From assembly GCA_021778785.1 (NCBI GenBank), contig JAJYBX010000077.1, forward strand, positions 1-7,833: a stretch of DNA of 7,833 nt, written 5' to 3'. This DNA is from Acidobacteriota bacterium. GTDB lineage: Bacteria > Acidobacteriota > Holophagae > Holophagales > Holophagaceae. This document shows positions 1 through 6,910 of this stretch, one piece after another. The translations under genes and the position numbers were made by a program. The notes under the pieces were generated by a model, which worked only from the letters and a program-made list of their open reading frames with translations, had not been told where the DNA came from and searched no databases. Every line of letters begins with the position of its first letter. Within the stretch, counting starts at the first letter, position 1.

Positions 1-428
1 TCCACCTCGCAGCCGTTGCAGCCGCCCGCGCTCACCACCCGCAGTTTGAGCGAGCGGCCGAAGAGCCGCTTCAACGCTCCGTCCAGGGCCGCGGCCAGGG
101 GGTACTCCCCCTCCGGAGCGGCGACGAGATCCCCGCGCTCCCGGGTGGCCAGCCGGTGCTCCTGGGTGAACGCAATGGCCCCCTCGGGGCAGGCCTCCAC
201 GCAATCCGGGCAGAAGAGGCAGCGGCCCAGGTCGATGCGGGGGCCCCTGGCCTCGAGGGTGATGGCCTCCGTGGGGCAGGCCTCGGCGCAGGCGCGGCAG
301 CCCTCCGGGCAGCGGTCCGCCTGGAGGACGGGTCGGCCGCGGAAGCGCGCGGGCAGGGCCGGGATCGCCTTCGGATAGGGCAGCGTGCGGTGGCCCTGGC
401 GCCAGCGGGACAGGAGGATGTGCATCAT
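1..428 (-). CDS. HycF/HyfH-type 2[4Fe-4S] ferredoxin, apparently fused to a HycG/HyfI/NuoB-type small subunit (3' end outside window)
   Basis: The visible 142 residues run off the window edge without a stop. The ATG at 428 is taken because it makes the same ATGA overlap seen elsewhere in the operon; the adjacent in-frame ATG at 425 is equally possible. Residues 1-36 (YPKAIPALPARFRGRP, 17-32) match the lead-in of HycF. Two cluster motifs follow: Cys40-x3-Cys44-x2-Cys47-x3-Cys51-Pro and Cys70-x2-Cys73-x2-Cys76-x3-Cys80-Pro, then the HycF-like FTQEHRLA. After a linker (about 95-128), LRVVSAGGCNGCEV (129-142) begins, which is the N-terminal CxxC motif of the small subunit that binds the cluster nearest the active site. 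No stop or restart lies between, so one polypeptide probably carries three Fe-S clusters, feeding electrons to the large subunit encoded just upstream. The rest of the small-subunit domain is not visible. Confidence 0.9.
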   Translation of the reverse strand, partial: MMHILLSRWRQGHRTLPYPKAIPALPARFRGRPVLQADRCPEGCRACAEACPTEAITLEARGPRIDLGRCLFCPDCVEACPEGAIAFTQEHRLATRERGDLVAAPEGEYPLAAALDGALKRLFGRSLKLRVVSAGGCNGCEV

Positions 429-1942
429 AGGTCGTGCCCGCAGTAGGAGAGGTTGAAGCTCTTGTTGCACAGCGGGAAGTCCGAGACCTGCTCGCCGCGC
501 AGCGCCAGGGCCAGGCCGAACCAGTTGTGGAAGGAGGGGTCCACCAGCTTGTAGCGGGCGAAACGGCCCGCGGCGTCGGTGAGGCCGAGGTGCAGCACCT
601 CCCCGCGCCACCCTTCCGTCAGGGCCACGCAGAAGCTCTCCGGCGCCAGCGGGGGCAGTGGGACCGGCGTCGGATCGCAGGGGGTTCCGGCCAGCTCCTC
701 CAGCGCCTCGAACAGGAAGTGCGTGCTGGCGGCCAGCTCCTCCCAGCGCACCCAGGCACGGGAATGGACATTGCCGCTCTGGGCCAGGGAGACCTTCACA
801 GGATGGGCGCCGTAGGGGCCGTAGGGATGGTCCCGCCGCACGTCCTGGTCGAGGCCGCAGGCCCGGGCGGCCACGCCCACCAGCCCGATCTCCCGGGCCT
901 GGACCGAGTCCAGGCGGCCCGCGGCCTCGAAGCGGATCATCACCGAGGCCGCGCCCCAGAGCAGCTCCACCGCATCCCGGGTCTCCATCCAGCTCCGTCC
1001 CACCCGCGGGAACATCCGCTCCGCCAGGAGGGGCTCGAGGTCCTGCCGCAGCCCGCCGGGCCGCAGCCAATCCCGGCCCAGGCGGCTGCCGCAGGCCTCG
1101 GCGCTGAGGTTCAGCCAGTCGCCCCGGATGCGCCCGCAGAAGGAGGCCGTGGGCAGGAAGCCCACGTCGCCGGACAGGGCCCCGAGATCGCCCACATGGT
1201 TGGCCATGCGCTCCAGCTCCAGGGCCACGCCCCGCACCAGCTCCGTCCGGGGCGGGATCGCCACGCCCGCGAGGCCCTCAAGCACCCGGCAGTGGGCCCA
1301 GGCGTGGGCGATGGTGGTGTCGCCCGCGGCGGTCTCCGCCATCTTGAACGTGAGGGGATGGGGGCCGCCGGCCAGGGCCCGCTCGATCCCCCGGTGCTGG
1401 AAGCCCAGCGCGATCTCCAGGTGGAAGACCGTCTCGCCGTGACACTGGAAGCGGAAGTGGCCGGGCTCGATGACGCCCGCATGGACCGGCCCCACCGCCA
1501 CCTCGTGGACCTCGTCGCCCTCCACCCGGTAGAAGTCCATCACAGCCGGAAGCAGATCCGCCGGCCGGTCCCAGGGGTCCGCGGCCCCGTTCCAGGGCCG
1601 GTGGCTGCGCACCGGCTTGAACCACGGGTGGCCCTCCGGGACGATTCCGAACTGCTCGGCCATCTCCCGCTCGAAGAGGTGGGCCTGGGGGCAGTCCGGC
1701 GTGAGGGACCTATAGCGCGGCCCCTCCACCTGCGTCCGACCCACGCGGAGGGTCCCCGCGGCATCGTCGGCCAGGACGGCGAAGAGCCGCCGTTCTGCGT
1801 CCGCGCAGAGGCAGGCCAGCCGCTGGCCGCCCCGCACGCCCCCGATGACGGCCGCCCGGAACGCCGCCAGTGGAAGCTCCGGCACCTCCCGCAGGGGCGC
1901 GGCCTGCCCGTTCCGGAGGGGGAGCAGCGGAGTCGGGTTCAT
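425..1942 (-). CDS. hyfG: Ehr-type large subunit: NuoC-NuoD/HycE-like fusion lacking the [NiFe] site (505 aa)
   Basis: Residues 1-135 form a NuoC-like 30-kDa domain (HLFEREMAEQFGIVPEGHP, 88-106). Residues 150-505 form the NuoD/hydrogenase large-subunit domain, with GPVHAGVIEPGHFRF (151-165), FQHRGIE (181-187) and RRDHPYGPYGAHPVKV (369-384), as in HycE/HyfG. The Ni-Fe ligands are gone. Where HycE has AERVCGICG this protein has AETAAGDTT (202-210), so both cysteines become Ala206 and Thr209. Where HycE has LDPCYSC it has FNLSYCG (496-502), giving Ser499 and Gly502. The chain stops three residues later, without the cleavable tail that HycE precursors carry. It is therefore not a working H2 catalyst; it resembles Ehr complexes and NuoD. 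It would dock on the HyfC-type anchor and take electrons from the adjacent Fe-S subunit; its substrate is unknown. The symbol denotes homology only. The stop overlaps the next start (ATGA). Confidence 0.93.
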   Translation of the reverse strand: MNPTPLLPLRNGQAAPLREVPELPLAAFRAAVIGGVRGGQRLACLCADAERRLFAVLADDAAGTLRVGRTQVEGPRYRSLTPDCPQAHLFEREMAEQFGIVPEGHPWFKPVRSHRPWNGAADPWDRPADLLPAVMDFYRVEGDEVHEVAVGPVHAGVIEPGHFRFQCHGETVFHLEIALGFQHRGIERALAGGPHPLTFKMAETAAGDTTIAHAWAHCRVLEGLAGVAIPPRTELVRGVALELERMANHVGDLGALSGDVGFLPTASFCGRIRGDWLNLSAEACGSRLGRDWLRPGGLRQDLEPLLAERMFPRVGRSWMETRDAVELLWGAASVMIRFEAAGRLDSVQAREIGLVGVAARACGLDQDVRRDHPYGPYGAHPVKVSLAQSGNVHSRAWVRWEELAASTHFLFEALEELAGTPCDPTPVPLPPLAPESFCVALTEGWRGEVLHLGLTDAAGRFARYKLVDPSFHNWFGLALALRGEQVSDFPLCNKSFNLSYCGHDL

Positions 1943-3402
1943 GGACGCACCTCCGCGATCCGGACGACCGGAACCTGGCCCTCCACGGTCGCCGTCGCGC
2001 CGTCGAGCATGGCCCGCAAAGGGCCGGGCAGCCAGAGGCCCAGCCCCAGCGCCAGCCCCAGCGCCACGATCAGGGGGGCCGTGGTGGCGGCGGTGTCCTT
2101 GTAGGGCGTCCGCACCCGCTGGGGGCTGGGCGTCCCGAAGACCACCTGCAGCACCGTGTCGCTCATGCCCAGGAAGATGCCCGCCAGCAGCAGCAGGAAG
2201 GCGGCCCCGGCCAGGACGTGGCCCGTGGTGAGGGCGGTGGCGGCGATGTTGAACTCGCTGATGAAGGGCGCGAAGGGGGGCAGGCCCGTGATGGCCAGGA
2301 AGCCCAGGAGGAAGAGCCCGGCGGACACCGGGGTGCGCCGGATGGCCCCCGTGACGTGGGGCAGCTGCTTGCTGGCGTAGCTGCGGTGGATGTTGCCCGC
2401 GGAGAGGAAGAGCACGCTCTTCACCAGGGCGTTGGCGGCCAGGTGGAACAGGGCGAACCGGGTGGCGTTGCCCCCGATGCCGATGCCGAGCACGAGGATC
2501 CCCATGTGCTCCACGCTGGAGTAGGCCAGCAGGCGCTTGAAGTCCAGCTGGCCCACCATGAAGACCAGGGCCCAGGCCATGGAGAGCAGGCCGAAGGCCA
2601 CCAGGATCTCCCGGGCGAAGCGGCCCTCGCCCGCCGCCGCCATGATCGCGTAGATGCGGAGGAGGGCCAGGAAGGCGCAGCTGGTGACCCCGCCCGCCAG
2701 CAGGGCCCCCACGATGCCGGGCGTCTCGCCGTAGGCGTCCGGCTTCCAGGTGTGGAGCGGCGCCAGGCCCATCTTGGTGCCATAGCCCACCAGGGTCAGC
2801 ACGAAGCCCGCCCGCAGCCAGGGGCGGGACAGGCGTCCGGCCTCCGCCATCAGGCGCGGGTACTGGAGCGGCTCCTCCACGCCCCCCATGTGGGCGGCGT
2901 AGGCGATGAAGAGGGTCCCCAGCAGGGCCAGGGCGATGCCCACGGAGCCGATGACCAGGTACTTCCAGGTGGCCTCCAGGGAGCGGCGGTTGCGGTTGAA
3001 GTAGACGAGGGGCGCCGTGACCAGGGTGGTGGTCTCCATGGCCACCCAGGCCACGCCGGGATGCCGGGCTTCCGCCAGGAGCGAGGCCAGGCCCAGGAAG
3101 CCCAGCAGGCTCACGGAGAAGATCCGGTGGTCCCGCTCCGGCCGCAACGCCAGGTACGACGGCGCGTAGAAGGCGCAGATGCAGAAGAGCACGCTGATCA
3201 CGAGGAGCACCCAGCCCCCCAGGGCGTCCAGCCCCAGCCAGGCCCCGGCGGGAAGCGACTGCCAGCGCCGGAGGACCGCCAGCAGGAGCAGGAGGTGCAG
3301 GATCCCCGTCGCGGGCAGGAGGCGGGCCCGCACCGAGGGCGAATCCACGAGGAAGGCCACCGCCGCGGCGGCCAGGGGGAGGGCGATGAGGAGCCAGGCC
3401 AT
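1939..3402 (-). CDS. hyfF: HyfF-type antiporter-like membrane subunit (487 aa)
   Basis: This is the third antiporter-like subunit and is more distant from the two HyfB copies than they are from each other; its order after HyfE matches HyfF (about 526 residues in E. coli). Ion-pathway residues are present: Glu123 in VAMETTTL (helix 5), Lys210 in GYGTKMGLAPLHTWKPDAYG (207-225), Lys289 in DFKRLLAYSSVEHMG (287-301), Lys328 in ALVKSVLFLSAGN, and Glu383 in the ITGLPPFAPFISEF motif. About 14 helices can be drawn. The tail after residue 465 (DGATATVEGQVPVVRIAEVRP region) is short and not membrane-embedded. The long C-terminal lateral helix of NuoL and the WDCGY motif of the HyfB copies are absent. 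The ATG at 3402 has AAGGA 7 nt upstream. The stop overlaps the large-subunit start by 4 bp (ATGA). Confidence 0.93.
   Translation of the reverse strand: MAWLLIALPLAAAAVAFLVDSPSVRARLLPATGILHLLLLLAVLRRWQSLPAGAWLGLDALGGWVLLVISVLFCICAFYAPSYLALRPERDHRIFSVSLLGFLGLASLLAEARHPGVAWVAMETTTLVTAPLVYFNRNRRSLEATWKYLVIGSVGIALALLGTLFIAYAAHMGGVEEPLQYPRLMAEAGRLSRPWLRAGFVLTLVGYGTKMGLAPLHTWKPDAYGETPGIVGALLAGGVTSCAFLALLRIYAIMAAAGEGRFAREILVAFGLLSMAWALVFMVGQLDFKRLLAYSSVEHMGILVLGIGIGGNATRFALFHLAANALVKSVLFLSAGNIHRSYASKQLPHVTGAIRRTPVSAGLFLLGFLAITGLPPFAPFISEFNIAATALTTGHVLAGAAFLLLLAGIFLGMSDTVLQVVFGTPSPQRVRTPYKDTAATTAPLIVALGLALGLGLWLPGPLRAMLDGATATVEGQVPVVRIAEVRP
1949..1954 (-). promoter_or_regulatory. Strong ribosome binding site of the large-subunit gene
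   Basis: The minus strand reads GGAGGT here, 6 nt before the ATG at 1942. It is the best Shine-Dalgarno match in the window. It fixes the large-subunit start and suggests that this soluble subunit has its own efficient initiation despite the ATGA overlap. Confidence 0.7.
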
Positions 3403-3405
3403 CGG

Positions 3406-4041
3406 TCAGTCCTTCAGCTCGGCCAGGTGCCGGGTGTCCGTGGAATCGAAGGCCGTGCGGATGTGGTTGATGACGATCCCCATCACGAACACCCCCACGA
3501 AGAGGTCCAGCAGGATGCCCGTCTCCACCAGCACCGGCATGTCCTCCACCAGCAGGAGGCCGAAGAGGTAGATGCCGTTCTCCAGCACCAGGTAGCCCAC
3601 CACCTGGGTGAGCGCCTTGCGCCGCGAGACGAGGACGAGGAAGCCCGTGAAGAGGGTCGCCAGCGCGGCCGGCACCAGGTAGGTGGGCGTGGTCCCGGCC
3701 TTCAGGGGCAGGTTGTGGGCCAGCACGAGGCTCAGGCCTGTGCCCGCAGCGCAGAGCAGGAGCGAGACCGTGTAGCCGATGTAGGGATCAATCTCCCGGT
3801 GGATCTGCACATGGCGCAGGGCCCGCCGGAGGAGGAAGGGGATGAGCCAGCCCTTCACGGCGATGGCGGCGGCCACCATGAAGAGGATGTGGGCATGGTG
3901 CCCCAGCCCCATGGCAATGGGCATGAGGCCCAGCAGGACCCCCTGCACCACGGCGACCTGGATGGCCTTGTTGATGCGGCTGGTGGCCACCAGGGTGAAG
4001 TTGGTGAGCATGATCAGGGCGATGAGGAGATCGGGCGACAT
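3406..4041 (-). CDS. hyfE: HyfE-type small membrane subunit with NuoK-like C-terminal half (211 aa)
   Basis: This is a small, very hydrophobic subunit of about six to seven helices and matches HyfE (about 216 residues in E. coli). The C-terminal half carries the NuoK-like signature ALTQVVGYLVLENGIYLFG (143-161), then VLVETGILLDLFVGVFVMGI (170-189). Glu154 and Glu173 are membrane-embedded acids of the type used in NuoK for proton transfer. The N-terminal half (TNFTLVATSRINKAIQ, 13-28) is the HyfE-specific part, and a polar loop around 71-87 separates the two. It would sit between the HyfC and HyfF subunits in the membrane. There is no strong ribosome binding site before the ATG at 4041, so it probably relies on termination-reinitiation from the gene 3 nt upstream. 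Its own stop is 3 nt before hyfF. It is unlikely to be anything else. Confidence 0.93.
   Translation of the reverse strand: MSPDLLIALIMLTNFTLVATSRINKAIQVAVVQGVLLGLMPIAMGLGHHAHILFMVAAAIAVKGWLIPFLLRRALRHVQIHREIDPYIGYTVSLLLCAAGTGLSLVLAHNLPLKAGTTPTYLVPAALATLFTGFLVLVSRRKALTQVVGYLVLENGIYLFGLLLVEDMPVLVETGILLDLFVGVFVMGIVINHIRTAFDSTDTRHLAELKD
3410..3414 (-). promoter_or_regulatory. Ribosome binding site of the hyfF-type gene
   Basis: AAGGA on the minus strand, 7 nt before the ATG at 3402, overlaps the last codons of the HyfE-type gene. It supports the chosen start. Confidence 0.55.
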
Positions 4042-4044
4042 GGG

Positions 4045-4968
4045 CTACACCAGCAGGAGGAGGAAGGCGAAGCCGGAGGCCAGGATGCCCGCCACGAGGA
4101 ACTGGGGCACCTTGGTCATCCGGAACCGGGCGGTGGCGCTCTCCACCAGGCCCACGGCCACGGCCAGGAGGCCCAGGCCGCCCAGGAACAGCAGCCAGTC
4201 CAGCCAGGGCCGCGAGGTCGCGGGCAGCAGCAGATCGATGAGCAGGGCGCCCAGCACCACCAGCTTCAGGCTCGCGCCGTAGAGCACCAGGGCGAAGGGG
4301 CGGCCCGAGTGGTCCAGCACCATCACCTCGTGGATCATGGTCAGCTCGAGGTGGGTGTTGGGGTCGTCCACGGGGATGCGGGCATTCTCGGCCAGGTAGA
4401 CGATGGCCCAGCCCGCCAGCACCAGGATGAGCGGCCCCGTGAGCCGGACCCCCGCGGCGCCCTGGGCCAGGAGCATGGGCGTGAGCGAGAGGCTGGCGGT
4501 GGCCTTCGCCAGGGCCGCGAAGCCCAGGAAGAGGGCCGGCTCGGCCAGGGCCGAGAAGGCCGCCTCGCGGGCCGCGCCCATGCCCTCGAAGCTCGAGCCC
4601 GTGTCGAGGGCCGAAAGGATCGTGAGGAAACGGGCCAGGCCGAACAGGTAGGCGAAGAGGATGACATCCCCCTCGAAGGCCACCGGCGCGGGCGTGTGGC
4701 CGAAGGGCACCAGCAGCGAGGCCACCAGGCCCGCCGCCACGGCGCCCACCGGGCCCGCGAGGAAGACCCAGGTGGTGGTGCGGCTGAACACCGCCTCCTT
4801 GCGGGCCAGCTTGGCCAGGTCGTAGTAGAGCTGCAGCACGGGCGGGCCGGTGCGGCCCGCCATGCGGGCCTTCACCTTGGCGATGAGGCCCGGCACCAGG
4901 GGCGGGAGCAGCAGGACCACCAGGAGGTGGAGGGCCATGTGCGCGGGGAAGACGAGGGAGCCGGGCAT
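4045..4968 (-). CDS. hyfC: HyfC/HycD/NuoH-type membrane anchor subunit (307 aa)
   Basis: This subunit links the peripheral electron-transfer arm to the antiporter-like modules. The family signatures are clear: ARMAGRTGPPVLQLYYDLAK (34-53) after the first helix, LDTGSSFEGMGAAREA (121-136), and the acidic loop ENARIPVDDPNTHLEL (194-209) followed by TMIHEVMVLDHSG (210-222). About eight hydrophobic helices are seen, ending in a very hydrophobic C-terminus. The length matches HycD/HyfC. The Glu- and Asp-rich loops are those thought in NuoH to start the charge relay into the membrane arm. The start at 4968 is chosen because it follows the preceding stop by one base (TGAGATG) and opens with the expected N-terminal helix; the open frame to 5274 upstream is Cys/Ser/Arg-rich shadow sequence. 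The stop TAG lies 3 nt before the next ATG, so translation is probably coupled. Confidence 0.95.
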   Translation of the reverse strand: MPGSLVFPAHMALHLLVVLLLPPLVPGLIAKVKARMAGRTGPPVLQLYYDLAKLARKEAVFSRTTTWVFLAGPVGAVAAGLVASLLVPFGHTPAPVAFEGDVILFAYLFGLARFLTILSALDTGSSFEGMGAAREAAFSALAEPALFLGFAALAKATASLSLTPMLLAQGAAGVRLTGPLILVLAGWAIVYLAENARIPVDDPNTHLELTMIHEVMVLDHSGRPFALVLYGASLKLVVLGALLIDLLLPATSRPWLDWLLFLGGLGLLAVAVGLVESATARFRMTKVPQFLVAGILASGFAFLLLLV

Positions 4969-4969
4969 C

Positions 4970-6910
4970 TCAGACCACCATCCAGACCAGGAGCGTGAGC
5001 AGGGTGAGCAGGACGTAGAGCAGGTAGACGGGGAGCTGCCCCCCCTGGGCGAAGCGCAGCAGGGAGAGGCCCCGGACCGACAGGCGCAGGGCCGGATCGG
5101 CGGCCCGGTCCAGCACCGGATCGGGCACGTGGCGCTCGAAGTGCGCGGGGCCCGGAAAGAGGCCGCGGACCTTGCCCCGGTGGATCCGGGGCAAGAGCAC
5201 CCAGCGCAGCCCCGAGACCGGCCCATCCGCGAAGGAGGAGGCCGTGTACTGCATGCGAGCGCTGGGCGCGGCATAGCCGCAGTCCCAGGTGGGGAGCGCC
5301 GCAGCCTGCCGGCGGGGTCGCAGCCAGAGCCCCAGGACCAGGGCCAGCCCGAGGAAGGCCAGGGCCAGCAGGGAAAGCAGGGAGAGGCCCGCCAGGCCGG
5401 ACAGGGCGGGCAGGCCGGCGGCGGCCGGAGGCCCCAGGGCGCCCACCACCCGGTCCAGGGCCGGGGCCACCAGGGCCGGGGCCAGGCCGATCAGGGCGCA
5501 GGCCAGGACCAGGACGCCCATGGGCACGAGCATGCTGCGGGGGGATTCGTGGACGCCCTCCGCGGCCGGGGTTCGCGCCAGGCCGAGGAACACGGCGCCG
5601 AAGGCCTTCGCGAAACAGGCCAGGGCCAGGGCGCCGATGAGGACCAGGGCCGCCAGCACGCCCACGGACCAGGGCCAGCGCGAGAGGGCCAGGGCCCGGA
5701 AGGAGCCCAGGTAGAGGAACCACTCGCTGACGAACCCGTTGAGGGGCGGCAGGCCGCAGATGGCCCAGGCGCCGGCCAGGAAGGCCCCGGAGGTCCAGGG
5801 CATGCGGTGGCCGAGGCCGCCCAGGCTGTCCAGGTTCCGGGTGCCCGTGGCGTGGGCCACGGAGCCCGCGGACAGGAAGAGCAGGCCCTTGAAGAGGCTG
5901 TGGTTGAGCACGTGGAGCAGGGCCCCGGCGTAGCCCAGGACCTGGAGGACCGGATGGCCCAGGCTCTTCCCCAGGGTGCCCAGCCCCAGGCCCAGCAGGA
6001 TGATCCCGATGTTCTCGATGGAGTGGTAGGCGAGCAGGCGCTTGAGGTCGTGCTGCCCCAGGGCGAAGGCCACGCCCAGGATGCCGGAGAGGGCCCCGAG
6101 GCAGAGGAGGACTGCACCCCACCAGAGCGGGGGATCGGGGATCCACGACAGCAGGCGCACCAGCCCCAGGATCCCCATCTTGATCAGCACGCCGGACATC
6201 AGGGCCGAGACGTGGCTGGGGGCGGCGGCATGGGCGGGCGGCAGCCAGAGGTGCAGGGGCATGACGCCGGCCTTGAAGCCGAAGGCCAGGAGGCAGAGCA
6301 CGAACACCGCCGTGCCGCTGCCGCTGGCGGCGAAGCCCCGGGGCAGGACCGCGAAGGCTCCGGCGCCCTGGGCCGCCAGCACCCCGAAGGCCGCGAAGAG
6401 GCAGAGCGTCCCCGTGTGGGTGGCCACGAGGTAGATCCAGCCCGCCCGGCGGGTCTCGGCCTTGCGATCCTCGGCCATCACCAGGAGGAAGGCCGCGATG
6501 GCCATCCCCTCCCAGCCCAGGAGGAAGACCAGGGGATGGGCCGCCGCCACCAGCAGGGCGAGGGAGGCCGTCAGCCCTCCGAAGACCAGGCGCAGCAGGC
6601 GGGCCCCGGGCCGCTCGCCCCAATAGCCCAGGCCGAACACGGCCCCGCAGGCCGACAGCAGGAGTACGGGCATGAGGAACCAGGCCGCGATGGGATCCAG
6701 GACCAGCAGGCCGGGGGAGCCCAGGGGCGCCGCGGGCAGCATGAGCCGCCCGGCCGCGCCCCCCGCCAGGACCCGCACGGCGGCCGCAATGCCCAGGACC
6801 GCGGCGAGCCCCATCAGCCCCGCGGCCACCTCCCCGCCCCGCCTCCGGAGGACCAGCCCCGGGAGACCGGAGACCGCCGCCAGCGCGACCGCGAGGAGGT
6901 AGAGGCTCAT
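4970..6910 (-). CDS. hyfB: HyfB-type antiporter-like membrane subunit, copy 2 (complete, 646 aa)
   Basis: This is a complete member of the NuoL/HyfB family, close to the usual length of hydrogenase-4 subunit B. The ATG at 6910 is chosen because it forms an ATGA overlap with the preceding stop and has a GGAGG at 6919-6923, 8 nt upstream. The open frame extends farther upstream to 7672, but that part is antiparallel-phase shadow of copy 1. Pumping residues are kept: Glu134 in GWEGM (helix 5), Lys213 in GFKAGVMPLHLW (helix 7), Lys244, Lys290 in HDLKRLLAY, Lys341 in SLFKGLLFLSAG, and Glu396 in FVSEWF (NuoM-like rather than NuoL-like). The C-terminal part holds PTWDCGY...ARMQYTASSF (540-560), a polar stretch (about 572-612) and a last helix (about 627-645). 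It would translocate protons or Na+ as electrons pass through the peripheral arm. The stop is 1 nt before the HyfC-type gene. Confidence 0.94.
   Translation of the reverse strand: MSLYLLAVALAAVSGLPGLVLRRRGGEVAAGLMGLAAVLGIAAAVRVLAGGAAGRLMLPAAPLGSPGLLVLDPIAAWFLMPVLLLSACGAVFGLGYWGERPGARLLRLVFGGLTASLALLVAAAHPLVFLLGWEGMAIAAFLLVMAEDRKAETRRAGWIYLVATHTGTLCLFAAFGVLAAQGAGAFAVLPRGFAASGSGTAVFVLCLLAFGFKAGVMPLHLWLPPAHAAAPSHVSALMSGVLIKMGILGLVRLLSWIPDPPLWWGAVLLCLGALSGILGVAFALGQHDLKRLLAYHSIENIGIILLGLGLGTLGKSLGHPVLQVLGYAGALLHVLNHSLFKGLLFLSAGSVAHATGTRNLDSLGGLGHRMPWTSGAFLAGAWAICGLPPLNGFVSEWFLYLGSFRALALSRWPWSVGVLAALVLIGALALACFAKAFGAVFLGLARTPAAEGVHESPRSMLVPMGVLVLACALIGLAPALVAPALDRVVGALGPPAAAGLPALSGLAGLSLLSLLALAFLGLALVLGLWLRPRRQAAALPTWDCGYAAPSARMQYTASSFADGPVSGLRWVLLPRIHRGKVRGLFPGPAHFERHVPDPVLDRAADPALRLSVRGLSLLRFAQGGQLPVYLLYVLLTLLTLLVWMVV

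Noticed and set aside
425..1942. Annotation as a functional group 4 [NiFe] hydrogenase / formate hydrogenlyase large subunit.
   Set aside because: All four Ni-Fe cysteine ligands are replaced and no cleavable tail exists.
425..1942. Possible frameshift or assembly error explaining the lost cysteines.
   Set aside because: The reading frame is conserved in sequence and length on both sides of each motif, and both motif sites changed independently, which a single error cannot explain.
1870..4998. Very long plus-strand open frame (1042 codons), with similar long plus-strand frames at 434-2104 and 4850-6982.
   Set aside because: The products are Gln/Gly/Glu/His/Arg-rich low-complexity sequence with no recognisable domain, lying antisense to clearly conserved membrane-protein genes. 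This is the expected antisense artefact of GC-rich third positions.
4969..5274. N-terminal extension of the HyfC-type gene to an ATG at 5274.
   Set aside because: The extra 102 residues are Ser/Cys/Arg-rich and overlap the conserved C-terminus of the second HyfB-type gene; homologues are about 305 residues long.
4872..6623. Minus-strand open frame of 583 codons overlapping the second HyfB-type gene.
   Set aside because: Pro/Gly/Arg/Ala-rich out-of-phase shadow; the overlapping frame carries the complete HyfB motifs.
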